This document shows, one piece after another, positions 15,596 to 24,386 of a stretch of 40,450 bases of DNA. Source of the DNA: Acidimicrobiales bacterium (GTDB taxonomy: Bacteria; Actinomycetota; Acidimicrobiia; Acidimicrobiales; SZUA-35). Under the pieces are notes generated by a model. The model saw only the letters and a list, made by a program, of their open reading frames with translations. It did not search any database and had not been told where the DNA came from. The number at the start of each line of letters is the position of its first letter. The first letter of the stretch is position 1. A program made the translations under genes and the position numbers. Location: the NCBI GenBank assembly GCA_024644005.1, contig JAHELU010000011.1, positions 1-40,450 of the forward strand, in the 5' to 3' direction.

Positions 15596-17803
15596 TCAGG
15601 AGACCTTTTCCAGTGGCGCCCAGGCCAACAGAAGGGTCTTCTCCCCGACTGCGCCGAAGTTGACGACGGCCTCCGTCTTGTCACCCGAGCCCCGCAGATC
15701 GAGGATCACGCCCTCGCCCCACTTCTTGTGCACCACGTCGTCGCCGATCTTGAGGCCGAGCCCCTCGGCCCCGGACGGAACCGGGCCACGGGGCTTCAGC
15801 GCCGTGTCGACCGCCCGATCGCGGCCCCCGAAGCTGGAGATCGTACCGCTGGAGCCGAAGGCCGACGCCTTCAGGCCACCGGTCGAGCTCCGGCTCCCCT
15901 CGGCCTGGGTGATCAGCTCGTCCGGGATCTCGTCGAGGAACCTGCTCGGTGGATTGTATTGGGTCTGGCCGAACAACATCCTGGCCCAGGCGTGGGTCAC
16001 GTAGAGCCGTTCCTGGGCCCTGGTGATACCGACATAGGCCAGCCGCCGCTCCTCCTCCATCTCGTCGGGGTCGGTCATCGACCGCATGTGGGGGAAGATG
16101 CCGTCCTCCATGCCCAGCATCACCACCACCGGGAACTCGAGGCCCTTGGCGCCGTGGAGGGTCATCAGCACCACGGCGGAGTCGTCGTCGTCGATCTCGT
16201 CGGTGTCGGTCACGAGGCTGACCTGCTCGAGGAACTCGTCGACCGTCTCGAACTGGGCGGCCACGCCCACCAGCTCCTGGAGGTTCTCCAACCGGCCCTC
16301 GGCCTCGATGGACCGCTCGTCCTCGAGCTCGGCGACGTAGCCGGTATCCCGCAGGATGGCCTCGAGTGCCGCAGCGGGGCCCTTCTCCAGCTCTTCGGTG
16401 AAGGAGTCCATGAGGGCCAGGTAGGCGGCGATGCCCTTGGCTCCCTTGCCTGACACACCAGCATCGGCGGCCCGGCGGAGGCCGTCGGTGAAGGACAGGC
16501 CGTGCATCGTGGCGAAGCGGTCGATCTTGTTGATCGACGTGTCGCCGACGCCCCGCTTCGGCACGTTGACCACCCGCTTGACCGAGACCTCGTCCGCCGG
16601 GTTGGCGGCCGCTTTCAGGTAGGCCACGGCGTCCTTGATCTCCCGACGATCGTAGAACCGGGTCCCCCCGACCACCTTGTAGGGGATGCCGACCCGCATG
16701 AAGTAGTCCTCGAGCACCCGGGACTGCGCGTTGGTCCGGTAGAACACCGCCATGTCGCCCCAGCGGTAGGTGCCGGCGTCGTGGAGCTGGGCCAGCTCGG
16801 AGGCCACGTACTGGCTCTCGTCGACCTCGTCGTCGGCATGGAACTGGATGATCCGGTCACCCCGGCCCTCGTCGGTCCACAGCGTCTTCGGCTTGCGGCC
16901 GAAGTTGTTGGCGATCACGGCGTTGGCGGCGTCGAGAATGGTCTGGGTCGACCGGTAGTTCTGCTCCAGCAGCACCACCGTGGTGTCGGGGAAGGCGTCC
17001 TCGAACTGGATGATGTTGCGGATGTCGGCCCCCCGGAAGCGGTACACCGACTGATCGGAGTCACCGACGACGGTGACATTGCGGTGCTCGGCCGCCAACC
17101 GGACGACCAGCTCGTTCTGGACGCCGTTGGTGTCCTGGTACTCGTCGACCAGCAGGTGACGGAACCGCCGCTGATAGGTGGCGAGACTGTCCGGGGACTC
17201 CCGGAACAACCGGACCGTGTTGAGCAGGAGATCGTCGAAGTCCATGGCGGACGACTGCTGCAGCCGACGCTGGTACTCGGTGTAGACCTCGGCCGCCTTC
17301 CGCTCGATCAGCGCACCGGCCCGGTCGCTGAACTGACCGGCGCTCAGGCCCTCGTTCTTGGCCGAGCTGATGACGCTCTGGATCGCCCGTGGCTGGAACC
17401 GCTTCGGATCGAGTCCGAGGTCACGGATCACGTAACCGACCAGCCGGACCGAGTCGGCCTGGTCATAGATCGTGAAGTTGGACGGGAAGTCGATTGCCGA
17501 CGCCTCCCGACGGAGGATGCGGACACAGGCCGAGTGGAACGTGCTGATCCACATCTTCTCGGCGACGGGGCCGATCAGCTCGCCGACCCGCTGCTTCATC
17601 TCGTCGGCCGCCTTGTTCGTGAAGGTGATGGCCAGGATCTCGAACGGCGAGATGCCCTGGTCGATCAGCCAGGCGATCCGCCTCGTCAGGACCCGGGTCT
17701 TGCCGGAACCAGCTCCTGCCACGACCAGCAGCGGGCCGCCCTCATGGGTCACCGCGTCGAGCTGAGCCGGGTTCAGACCTTCGGCAATCGGGACCTGGGA
17801 CAC
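15596..17803 (-). CDS. pcrA: PcrA/UvrD-type superfamily 1 DNA helicase
   Basis: This 735-residue 3'-5' helicase acts in nucleotide-excision repair and in removal of recombinase filaments. SF1A motifs are complete: Q motif LNPAQLDAV, Walker A AGAGSGKTRVLT (about 29-40), TFTNKAADEMKQR, Walker B LLVDEYQDTN, GDSDQSVYRFRGAD, QNYRST, and motif V TLHGAKGLEFPVV with VGITRAQERLYVTHA near the end. The C-terminal KWGEGVILDLRGSG resembles the Tudor-like RNA-polymerase-binding segment of PcrA/UvrD. The GTG at 17803 has a TAGGGT box 6 bases upstream and an AAGGA directly abutting it, too close to be used, so a leaderless mRNA is likely. Confidence 0.96.
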   Translation of the reverse strand: MSQVPIAEGLNPAQLDAVTHEGGPLLVVAGAGSGKTRVLTRRIAWLIDQGISPFEILAITFTNKAADEMKQRVGELIGPVAEKMWISTFHSACVRILRREASAIDFPSNFTIYDQADSVRLVGYVIRDLGLDPKRFQPRAIQSVISSAKNEGLSAGQFSDRAGALIERKAAEVYTEYQRRLQQSSAMDFDDLLLNTVRLFRESPDSLATYQRRFRHLLVDEYQDTNGVQNELVVRLAAEHRNVTVVGDSDQSVYRFRGADIRNIIQFEDAFPDTTVVLLEQNYRSTQTILDAANAVIANNFGRKPKTLWTDEGRGDRIIQFHADDEVDESQYVASELAQLHDAGTYRWGDMAVFYRTNAQSRVLEDYFMRVGIPYKVVGGTRFYDRREIKDAVAYLKAAANPADEVSVKRVVNVPKRGVGDTSINKIDRFATMHGLSFTDGLRRAADAGVSGKGAKGIAAYLALMDSFTEELEKGPAAALEAILRDTGYVAELEDERSIEAEGRLENLQELVGVAAQFETVDEFLEQVSLVTDTDEIDDDDSAVVLMTLHGAKGLEFPVVVMLGMEDGIFPHMRSMTDPDEMEEERRLAYVGITRAQERLYVTHAWARMLFGQTQYNPPSRFLDEIPDELITQAEGSRSSTGGLKASAFGSSGTISSFGGRDRAVDTALKPRGPVPSGAEGLGLKIGDDVVHKKWGEGVILDLRGSGDKTEAVVNFGAVGEKTLLLAWAPLEKVS

Positions 17804-17809
17804 TCCTTC

Positions 17810-17815
17810 ACCCTA
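17810..17815 (-). promoter_or_regulatory. Putative leaderless promoter -10 box of pcrA
   Basis: TAGGGT on the minus strand is 6 bases before the pcrA GTG. The spacing matches that of a -10 box whose transcript starts at the GTG. No other in-frame start exists nearby. Confidence 0.5.
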
Positions 17816-17885
17816 GGTTCATCACAGCCCGTTCTTGTGGACGGCGCTCGGGATGATCCGACTGGGCCCGTACCCAACCGGGCCC

Positions 17886-17891
17886 TACGAT
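17886..17891 (+). promoter_or_regulatory. Putative -10 box for the leader ORF and TPR gene
   Basis: TACGAT on the plus strand is followed by 6 bases and an ATG at 17898. Initiation 6-8 bases downstream would give a leaderless mRNA beginning with the 14-codon leader ORF. The region is back to back with pcrA, with 70 bases between the two presumed -10 boxes. Confidence 0.45.
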
Positions 17892-17897
17892 GGCCCG

Positions 17898-17942
17898 ATG
17901 GTGGTCACAGCCGGAGCGCAACGGCCGACGGGAGCCCGATGA
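17898..17942 (+). CDS. Possible 14-codon leader peptide coupled to the TPR gene
   Basis: This ORF is too short for the track. It reads MVVTAGAQRPTGAR and then TGA; the stop overlaps the start of the TPR gene (ATGA at 17939-17942). It starts 6 bases after a TACGAT box, as leaderless genes in this window do. The geometry suggests that ribosomes initiate on the leaderless ATG, terminate, and restart on the TPR gene, aided by the GGGAG at 17930-17934. The peptide shows no run of a single amino acid that would mark classical attenuation. It may be only a coupling device. Confidence 0.4.
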   Translation: MVVTAGAQRPTGAR

Positions 17943-18751
17943 GCACTCGAGGGCCCGGCCGACGCAGTGGGCGAGCGACCCGGAGGACCGCAGGGCGGCA
18001 CCACTGGAGCTCGCTGCTCTGGGACGCGCCGCCGACATCGGTGCTGCTCGCCGAGGCGAGCCGGCTCGTCGATCGGCGGCGATGGCGCCAGGCCGTACGG
18101 GTCCTGTCGGTGGCCGCCACCACCTCCGCCGACGTCGACGATCGGCGCCATGTGCTCGAGCGGTTGGCGGTGACCTCCGCCGACGGCGGGCACCACGGGA
18201 TCTCGTGCGATGCCGTGTTCGAGCTCCAGGAGATCGAGCCCCGCCGAGCCGACACCTGGGTGGCATTCGCCAACGTCGCCCTGGCCCGTGGCAACTACGA
18301 GCACGCCGACCGGGCCGCACGGTCGGCACTGGCCGACGACGACGGCAACCACGGGGCCTGGGCCGCCCTGGCTGCCAGCTATGCCGGTCTCGGCTGGTTC
18401 GACCGGGCCGAAGCCTGCCTCGACCGCCTCGATCGGGAGTCGCTGACCGACCTGGAGCGATGGCGGATCGGCCGGGCCGTCAACCGGTGGGCGCTCACCA
18501 ACACCCGGTGGTATGTGTTCGGAGCGCTCGCCGCCCTGGTGGTGGGGCTCCTGGCGGTGGCTGTCGCGGTCTCGGTCCCGTTCGCCGCCAGGGAGCTACG
18601 GCTCCGGCGCCTCCGGGCCGACGATCCGCGACGGTTCCTCGAATCACTGGCCGCGACGGCCTGGCGGTACGAGCGCCGATTGCGGCTGAGCCATGCCGCC
18701 GCCGTCTGCTGCTCCGTTGCCGGATTCGCCGCTGCCCACACGCTGCTGTGA
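17939..18751 (+). CDS. TPR-containing membrane protein of unknown function
   Basis: This is a 270-residue protein. I start it at the ATG at 17939; the 749-residue ORF in the track is mostly antisense to pcrA. After a basic N-terminus it has helix-turn-helix pairs of the tetratricopeptide type, clearest at about 104-165 (WVAFANVALARGNYEHADRAA, AWAALAASYAGLGWFDRAEAC). One membrane helix (about 191-215) follows, then an Arg-rich loop and a second hydrophobic segment at the C-terminus (about 252-270). The TPR part should be cytoplasmic and mediate protein contacts. I recognise no specific family. A small GGGCG-TGAT-CGCCC hairpin directly after the stop could be a weak terminator. Confidence 0.72.
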   Translation: MSTRGPGRRSGRATRRTAGRHHWSSLLWDAPPTSVLLAEASRLVDRRRWRQAVRVLSVAATTSADVDDRRHVLERLAVTSADGGHHGISCDAVFELQEIEPRRADTWVAFANVALARGNYEHADRAARSALADDDGNHGAWAALAASYAGLGWFDRAEACLDRLDRESLTDLERWRIGRAVNRWALTNTRWYVFGALAALVVGLLAVAVAVSVPFAARELRLRRLRADDPRRFLESLAATAWRYERRLRLSHAAAVCCSVAGFAAAHTLL

Positions 18752-18975
18752 GGGCGTGATCGCCCCCGGCCGGCCGGATCGGGTCGAGCGCTCCAACCCA
18801 CCCAGATCATCTTGATGGATCGACATGCTTGTCGCTATCGCCTGTAGGGATGGTCGGACGTGGCCCATCCGTACTACCGACCGGCTCGCCCGGTTCGACG
18901 GTCCCGTCGCTACGGTTCGAGATCGGACGATCGGCGATCGTCCGGGAGCGGGCACGGCGAGAGAGGACCTCATCA

Positions 18976-20226
18976 GTGGAACGTCGCCCTCCACCGAACG
19001 GGCAGCCCCCGCAGCCTCGGCGAGCCCGCTCGCAGCGACGGCTGCAGGGCCTGATCGGGCTGGCCATCCTGGTGCTCATGGCCAGCAACCTCGGCCTGCC
19101 GCTGTCCGGCGGGTACGTCGCGGTCGACGTGCTGCTGGTCACGATCGGCTTCGACGTGGCCCGCAGCATCGAGCGAGGCACGGATCGCCACTGGCTGAAG
19201 CAGTTCTGGTTGTGCACGCTCGGTCGGATCGCCGCCCCGTTGGCGGTCGCCCTCGCCATGGTGGCGTTGTACTGGAGTTGGCACGACCAGCTCGACGAGC
19301 CGAAGATCCGGGCGATCCTCGGGGCCGTCACCATGACGCCGAACTTCTTCACCATCTTCGGCGGTGCCGACTTCCCGGCGATCTCGCACCTCTGGGTCGT
19401 CGGCATCGTCATGCAGTTCACGCTCCTGGCCCCGGTCCTGGTGGCCGGCTTCCGGCGCTCCCTCCGGCCGGATCGCCGGGCGTCGGCCCTACTCGGCGTC
19501 GCGGCCGGACTCGCCCTCTCCCGGCTCGGCTTCCTGATCCTCGGCATCGCGGAACCGGCCTCGGTCGCCACCAACACGCTGACGAGGCTCGACGGCCTGC
19601 TGGTCGGGGTGGCCATCGGCCTCGCCCCGACTGCGGTGCTTCGCCGCCGAACCCCGGTGGCGTTCGCATCGCCCGCGTTCGCCGGCCTCATGCTGCTGTT
19701 CGCTCTCGGCGTCGACCGGGCCGACATGCCGGCCGCCGCCATCGGGATCATGGTGCCGTTGGCGGTCGGGCTGACCGGCCTGATCGTGGCCGCCGAGGCG
19801 ATCGGTGGCCAGCAGCAGGCGCTGTCGGCGACCCTCGACAACCTGGCGCTGCGATGGCTCGGCGAGCGAGCGGTCGGGATCTACATCTGGCACTACCTGT
19901 TCGGTTTCGCCATCGACCGCGACGGCCTCGGCTCCGCCGGCGACCTCGGGGCCGGCAGCGATCCCGGGCAATGGCCCGGCTTCTCGTTGTTCGTCGTACG
20001 CATCGTGTTCAGCCTCGCTGCCGGTGCGGCGAGCTACCGCTTCCTCGAGCTGCCGGCCCTCGATGCGGTGGCGAGGCTCATGCGCCGGTCCGCCGAGCGG
20101 GAGGCCGCCGATCAGGGACCGACCGACGACGCGGATCCGCGGTCGGACGGTGTCCTCGTCGCGCCGTCGCTCCTGACCTCGTCGAAATGGGGATCGACGA
20201 GCGGGATGGCCGAGGCAGGTAGCTGA
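18976..20226 (+). CDS. Acyltransferase-3 (OafA/YrhL)-like membrane protein without canonical active-site residues
   Basis: This is a 416-residue integral membrane protein with about ten helices. I choose the GTG at 18976, which has a GAGAGGA ribosome-binding site; the longer track ORF adds an implausible 49-residue leader. Its layout follows the acyltransferase-3 family: the first helix and loop read LAILVLMASNLGLPLSGGYVAVDVLLV, equivalent to the family's VVLYHAG..P.GGFVGVDVFFV, and HLWVVGIVMQFTLLAPVLV corresponds to HLWSLAVEEQFYL. In both places the catalytic His and the Glu pair are replaced (Asn/Ser and Val/Met). The end, GERAVGIYIWHYLF, is again typical. The protein may be a non-catalytic relative or use other residues. 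Confidence 0.72.
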   Translation: MERRPPPNGQPPQPRRARSQRRLQGLIGLAILVLMASNLGLPLSGGYVAVDVLLVTIGFDVARSIERGTDRHWLKQFWLCTLGRIAAPLAVALAMVALYWSWHDQLDEPKIRAILGAVTMTPNFFTIFGGADFPAISHLWVVGIVMQFTLLAPVLVAGFRRSLRPDRRASALLGVAAGLALSRLGFLILGIAEPASVATNTLTRLDGLLVGVAIGLAPTAVLRRRTPVAFASPAFAGLMLLFALGVDRADMPAAAIGIMVPLAVGLTGLIVAAEAIGGQQQALSATLDNLALRWLGERAVGIYIWHYLFGFAIDRDGLGSAGDLGAGSDPGQWPGFSLFVVRIVFSLAAGAASYRFLELPALDAVARLMRRSAEREAADQGPTDDADPRSDGVLVAPSLLTSSKWGSTSGMAEAGS

Positions 20227-20260
20227 GCCGGCCGTTCAGCCGGTTGAAAGGGCCGGTTCG

Positions 20261-20300
20261 GTGGGCATCGTGCCCTGTCGGGCACGGCGGTGCCCGCCAC
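20261..20300 (+). terminator. Compound hairpin after the acyltransferase-like gene
   Basis: CGTGCCC-TGTC-GGGCACG (20269-20286) forms the inner stem, and GTGGGCA at 20261-20267 can pair with TGCCC and CAC at 20291-20300 around a small bulge. It lies 35 bases past the stop and before the DUF368 gene. There is no T-tract, so it may slow polymerase or only stabilise the mRNA end. Confidence 0.4.
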
Positions 20301-20332
20301 CCGTCGCGGCCCATTAGGCTCGAATCCTGCTC

Positions 20333-21280
20333 ATGAAACCTGCGCTCACCCTCCTTCGGGGCTTCTGCATGGGGGCCGCCGACATCGTGCCCGGCGTGTC
20401 CGGCGGCACGATCGCCCTCGTCTTCGGCATCTACGAGCAACTGCTCGACAACGTCCGCTGCGGCGCACGGGCGGTCGGCTCGGTGGCCCGGCTCGACCCC
20501 GCCGGCGTCAGGAGGCACCTGCTCTCGATCGAGTGGGGTTTCCTGCTGCCGCTCGTGGCCGGGATCGCCGTGGCCGTAGCTGCGCTCGCCTCGCTGATCG
20601 AGCGCCTGCTCCAGACCAGACCGGAGGAGATGGCCGGTCTGTTCTTCGGCCTGGTGGCCGGATCGGTCGTGGTGGCATGGGGCCTGCTGCGGCGCCGCTC
20701 CAACATCGACACCTCGATCATGATCGCCGTCGGCGTGATCACCTTCGTGCTGCTCGGCTTCCAGTCCGGCCCAGTGGCCGACCCGTCCCTCCCCGTGTTC
20801 TTCGGCGCCGGCGCCCTCGCCATCTGCGCCATGATCCTGCCCGGCATCAGCGGTTCGTTCATCCTCCTCATGTTGGGCATGTACGCGGCCGTGCTCGGTG
20901 CCGTCCACGACCGGGAGCCGTCGGACATCCTGAACCTCGCCGTGTTCTCCCTCGGAGCCGTCGTCGGGATCGCCCTGTTCTCGACCGCGCTCGGCTGGCT
21001 GCTCGATCGCCATCACGACCCGGTCCTGGCCGTGCTCATCGGCTTGATGGTCGGGTCGTTCAGGGTGCTGTGGCCCTGGCCGAACGGCGTCGGCATCATC
21101 AGCGACGACGAGGCGGCGGCGGTCTCCGGCACCGGTCTGGAGCTCCCGGACGGCGGCGCCGTCGCGGTGCCGACCATCCTGGCGATCGTGGCCTTCGTCA
21201 TCGTCGTGGCGATGGGCAGATTGACCCCGAAGACCGACTACGAGCTGGCCCCCGGATCCCTCACCGACAGCGGAATCTGA
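20333..21280 (+). CDS. DUF368 polyprenyl-phosphate transporter homologue (PopT type)
   Basis: This is a 315-residue protein with about eight to nine membrane helices. Two family-defining inverted-repeat motifs are present: GAADIVPGVSGGTIALVFGIYE near the N-terminus and MILPGISGSFILLMLGMY in the middle. Proteins of this family have been shown in other bacteria to recycle undecaprenyl phosphate across the cytoplasmic membrane, returning the lipid carrier for cell-wall synthesis. By homology, that is the likely role here. The ATG at 20333 is preceded by a TAGGCT box 12 bases upstream and no strong ribosome-binding site. It follows the acyltransferase-like gene by 106 bases. Confidence 0.88.
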   Translation: MKPALTLLRGFCMGAADIVPGVSGGTIALVFGIYEQLLDNVRCGARAVGSVARLDPAGVRRHLLSIEWGFLLPLVAGIAVAVAALASLIERLLQTRPEEMAGLFFGLVAGSVVVAWGLLRRRSNIDTSIMIAVGVITFVLLGFQSGPVADPSLPVFFGAGALAICAMILPGISGSFILLMLGMYAAVLGAVHDREPSDILNLAVFSLGAVVGIALFSTALGWLLDRHHDPVLAVLIGLMVGSFRVLWPWPNGVGIISDDEAAAVSGTGLELPDGGAVAVPTILAIVAFVIVVAMGRLTPKTDYELAPGSLTDSGI

Positions 21281-21349
21281 GCCCCCGGCCCAGCGATCCC
21301 GTCGGACGCGACCCGGCGAACCGCCCTTCGTTACCTGTGGCGAGGCTGT

Positions 21350-21355
21350 TACCCT
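21350..21355 (+). promoter_or_regulatory. Putative -10 box of the DUF1996 gene
   Basis: TACCCT lies 8 bases before the ATG at 21364. A weak TTCGTT lies 17 bases further upstream. The spacing again predicts a leaderless or nearly leaderless mRNA. Confidence 0.4.
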
Positions 21356-21363
21356 GAGCGGCA

Positions 21364-22620
21364 ATGGCCGGGACATGGAGACGACGGGCGATCGGAGTCG
21401 TGGCCGCGGTCGTGGCGGTCTTCGGGTTGCTCGCCGTCTTCGATGCGCTGCCCGGTGAGGACCCCGAGGGGGTGCTGGCCGGGTCCGGCTCGCCCTCCGC
21501 TGACGGTGGGGACCAGCAGGACCGGCTCGAGGCCACCGGCACCACCATCGGATCGGCAGCGGCGCCCGACGAAGCGGCGGGCTCGGGGGGAGCCGGCGAG
21601 CCGGCGAGCCAGGCGGCGACGGCAACGGGGGCCGGAGAGACCGGCACCACCGGCCAGTTCGAGTCGATCCGGAACGACCAGGCCAAGTTCAGCCGGTTCG
21701 CCGACGTCCCGTCCGCCCGGTTGGATCTCGCCGCGCTGACCGAGCCGGCGCCGGTGAACGACAACGGCGGTTCGACCGCCGGCCAGTTCCGGGTGGCCTG
21801 CGAGTACTCCCACTTCGGCTACGACGATCCGATCGTGTTCCCCGGCCAGCCCGGCCGGTCCCACCTGCACATGTTCTTCGGCAACACCCTCACCGATGCC
21901 TTCACCACCCAGGAGAAGCTCGTCGACACCGGTGGCGGCACCTGCAGCGGGTTCGAGCTGAATCGCTCGGCGTACTGGACGCCGGCCCTGCTCGACGGCA
22001 GCGGCAACACCGTGGTGCCGGACTCGATCATCATCTACTACAAGACGAAGTACCCCGACGCCGTCACGGCCATGCCCCAGGGCCTCCAGATGGTGGCCGG
22101 CAACACGACGGCCGAGTCGTTCGAGGCAAGCGGCCTGCTGCACTGGTCGTGTGGGCCGAACGGGCACGCCTACGACCACACGAACCGCATCCCCGACTGC
22201 AACGGAGACGTGATCAACGCCTCGATCCAATTCCCGAACTGCTGGGACGGGGTCAACCTGACATCGAGCGACTTCGTCTCCCACCTCACCTATGCGAACG
22301 ACCAGCAGGCCTGCCCGACCAGCCACCCGAAGCGGCTCCCCCAGATCTCGATCCTGATGTACTTCCCCGGCACCGACTCCGTCGACGGGTGGCAACTCTC
22401 GTCCGACCAGACCGAAGGCTTCAACGGCGCCCCCGGTGGCACCCTGCACGCCGACTGGTGGGGTGGCTGGAACGACGAGACGATGAACCTGTGGATCGAC
22501 GGCTGCATGAAGGCGTCGCGCAACTGCTCGTTCGGTCAGACCGGCGGCCCCCGGCAGCTGGCCGGGCTCAACCCGCTCGAGGTGTACGAGGGCGAGAACT
22601 ACCTGCCACTGCCGAGCTGA
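21364..22620 (+). CDS. DUF1996 protein, membrane-anchored and exported
   Basis: This is a 418-residue protein. The N-terminus has three Arg residues and one hydrophobic helix (about 10-27), a signal peptide or anchor. A ~70-residue Ala/Gly/Thr-rich linker leads into the DUF1996 domain. Signature segments are RVACEYSHFGYDDPIVFPG, SHLHMFFGNTLTDAF, YWTPAL, HWSCGPNG, FPNCWDGVNL and SHPKRLPQISILMYF. The domain is rich in Cys and His and is found in secreted fungal and actinobacterial proteins of unknown biochemical function. It is probably outside the membrane with several disulfides. The gene is convergent with guaA across a repeat-containing terminator region. Confidence 0.85.
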   Translation: MAGTWRRRAIGVVAAVVAVFGLLAVFDALPGEDPEGVLAGSGSPSADGGDQQDRLEATGTTIGSAAAPDEAAGSGGAGEPASQAATATGAGETGTTGQFESIRNDQAKFSRFADVPSARLDLAALTEPAPVNDNGGSTAGQFRVACEYSHFGYDDPIVFPGQPGRSHLHMFFGNTLTDAFTTQEKLVDTGGGTCSGFELNRSAYWTPALLDGSGNTVVPDSIIIYYKTKYPDAVTAMPQGLQMVAGNTTAESFEASGLLHWSCGPNGHAYDHTNRIPDCNGDVINASIQFPNCWDGVNLTSSDFVSHLTYANDQQACPTSHPKRLPQISILMYFPGTDSVDGWQLSSDQTEGFNGAPGGTLHADWWGGWNDETMNLWIDGCMKASRNCSFGQTGGPRQLAGLNPLEVYEGENYLPLPS

Positions 22621-22673
22621 AGCGAGTCACTCCCACTCGATGGTGCCTGCCGTTCGGCCTCGGCCTCACTACG

Positions 22674-22696
22674 CGAGTTCGGCTCCGCCGAACTCG
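22674..22696. terminator. Bidirectional terminator-like hairpin, copy 1
   Basis: CGAGTTCGG-CTCCG-CCGAACTCG is a perfect 9-base stem with a 5-base loop, between two convergent genes. It has no T-tract on either strand. A copy lies 80 bases away. Confidence 0.5.
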
Positions 22697-22753
22697 GGAG
22701 CGCTCGTCACTCCCACTCGATGGTGCCTGCCGTTCGGCCTCGGCCTCACTACG

Positions 22754-22776
22754 CGAGTTCGGCTCCGCCGAACTCG
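22754..22776. terminator. Bidirectional terminator-like hairpin, copy 2
   Basis: This hairpin is identical to the one at 22674-22696, as part of the tandem repeat. It is the first hairpin met by RNA polymerase leaving guaA, 10 bases past the stop codon. Confidence 0.5.
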
Positions 22777-22785
22777 GGAGCGCTG

Positions 22786-24354
22786 TCACTCCCACTCGAT
22801 GGTGCCTGGTGGTTTCGAGGTGATGTCGTAGGCGACTCGGTTGACCCCGGCGACCTCGTTGATGATGCGGTTCGACATCGTCTCCAACAGGTCGTATGGC
22901 AGGCGGGCCCAATCGGCGGTCATCGCGTCGTCGCTGGTGACCGCCCGGATGATGATCGGATGGGCGTAGGTCCGCTCGTCGCCCATCACGCCGACGGTCT
23001 TGATGTCGGCCAACACGGCGAAGGCCTGCCAGATCTCCCGCTCCAGGCCGGCGGCGACGATCTCGGCCCTGACGATGGCATCGGCCTGCTGCAGCACCGC
23101 CACCTTCTCCTCGGTGACCTCCCCGATGATGCGGACCCCCAGACCCGGCCCGGGAAAGGGCTGCCGCCACACGATCTCGTCCGGCAAGCCGAGCTGGGAA
23201 CCGACCTTGCGGACCTCGTCCTTGAACAGGTTCCGCAAGGGCTCCACCAGCTCGAACTCGAGGTCCTCGGGTAGTCCGCCGACGTTGTGGTGGCTCTTGA
23301 TCTTGGCCGCATCGGCGGTGCCGGACTCGATGACGTCGGGATAGAGGGTGCCCTGGACCAGGAACTCGGCGTCCTCGATCCCGCCTGACGCCTCCTCGAA
23401 CACCCTGATGAACAGCTCGCCGATCGTCTTGCGCTTGTCCTCCGGCTCGGTCACACCGGCCAGCCGCTCGAGGAACCGATCGCCGGCCCTGACGTGGATC
23501 AGCTCGATGCCCTGATGGCGCTGGAAGGTCTCGACGACCTGTTCCGACTCGCCGAGCCGCATGAGCCCCGTGTCGACGTAGACGCAGGTCAGCCTGTGTC
23601 CGATCGCCCGGTGGACCAGCGCGGCGGCCACCGAGGAGTCCACACCGCCCGAGAGGCCACAGATCGCCCGGCCGTCGCCGACCCGGGCCCGGATGGCCTC
23701 GACCGAGGTCTCGATGATCGATCCCATCGTCCACGACGGCTGGCAGCCGGCGAGATCGTGGAGGAACCGGTCCAGCAATGCCATGCCGTTCGGCGTGTGT
23801 CCGACCTCCGGGTGGTACTGCACACCCCAGATCCGACGTTGATCGTTCTCCAGCAGTGCGATCGGGGCGTTGGGCGACGAGCCGCAACCGACGAAACCCT
23901 CTGGGACGACCGTGATGCCGTCGAAGTGGCTCATCCACACCGTCTGGGCCGGCGGTGCGTCCGGGCCGAGCAATGAGCTCGAGCAGCCGGGCTCGACGGT
24001 CAGGACGGTCCGTCCGTACTCGCCCTGGCTGTTGCGACCGACGGTCCCCCCGAGCTGCTGGGCGATGAGCTGGGCCCCGTAGCAGATGCCGAGGATGGGG
24101 ATGCCGAGCTCGAAGATCTGCGGATCGAGCCGGGGAGCGTGGTCGACGTGGACGCTGGCCGGTCCCCCGGAGAGGATGATGGCGGCCGGCTGCCGCTCCT
24201 TGACCTCGGCCGCCGAGATCTCGTGGCTGACGATCTCGGAGTAGACCTGGAGCTCCCGCACCCGGCGGGCGATCAGCTGGGCGTACTGGGCCCCGAAATC
24301 GACCACCAGCACCACCTGGCGGGGCGCAGCCGCAGCGCTCGACCGACCGGTCAC
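22786..24354 (-). CDS. guaA: GMP synthase (glutamine-hydrolysing)
   Basis: This 522-residue enzyme converts XMP to GMP using glutamine and ATP. The class I amidotransferase domain has [18 protein letters not shown], the nucleophile Cys91 in GICYGAQ, and [11 protein letters not shown]. The ATP-pyrophosphatase P-loop is GLSGGVDSS, followed by [23 protein letters not shown] and [14 protein letters not shown], and the dimerisation domain ends in PPGTIEWE. I choose the GTG at 24354 with GAGGGG upstream; a GTG at 24390 that overlaps the guaB3 stop (GTGA) would add 12 residues and is possible. The length is normal. It is coupled to guaB3 and ends in a tandem repeat of its own 3' end. Confidence 0.96.
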   Translation of the reverse strand: MTGRSSAAAAPRQVVLVVDFGAQYAQLIARRVRELQVYSEIVSHEISAAEVKERQPAAIILSGGPASVHVDHAPRLDPQIFELGIPILGICYGAQLIAQQLGGTVGRNSQGEYGRTVLTVEPGCSSSLLGPDAPPAQTVWMSHFDGITVVPEGFVGCGSSPNAPIALLENDQRRIWGVQYHPEVGHTPNGMALLDRFLHDLAGCQPSWTMGSIIETSVEAIRARVGDGRAICGLSGGVDSSVAAALVHRAIGHRLTCVYVDTGLMRLGESEQVVETFQRHQGIELIHVRAGDRFLERLAGVTEPEDKRKTIGELFIRVFEEASGGIEDAEFLVQGTLYPDVIESGTADAAKIKSHHNVGGLPEDLEFELVEPLRNLFKDEVRKVGSQLGLPDEIVWRQPFPGPGLGVRIIGEVTEEKVAVLQQADAIVRAEIVAAGLEREIWQAFAVLADIKTVGVMGDERTYAHPIIIRAVTSDDAMTADWARLPYDLLETMSNRIINEVAGVNRVAYDITSKPPGTIEWE

Positions 24355-24386
24355 GGCGACCGACCCCTCGGCTGGGTCACCGGGGC

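Larger units (their letters stand above)
22626..22808. repeat. 79/80-base tandem direct repeat carrying the guaA 3' end
   Basis: Three copies start at 22626, 22706 and 22785. The first two are full (80 and 79 bases) and nearly identical. The third is the real end of guaA and shares only the first 24 bases, which encode the GuaA C-terminus TIEWE plus stop and flank. Each full unit also holds a 9-base-arm hairpin. The repeat fills the space between the convergent DUF1996 and guaA genes. Confidence 0.93.

Noticed and set aside
16502-17938. N-terminal 479 codons of the 749-residue plus-strand ORF
   Set aside because: This part is antisense to pcrA; only the segment from the ATG at 17939 has protein-like composition and an ATGA-coupled start.
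22626-22808. CRISPR array
   Set aside because: The copies are head-to-tail 79/80-base units without variable spacers, and they contain a gene end and a hairpin.
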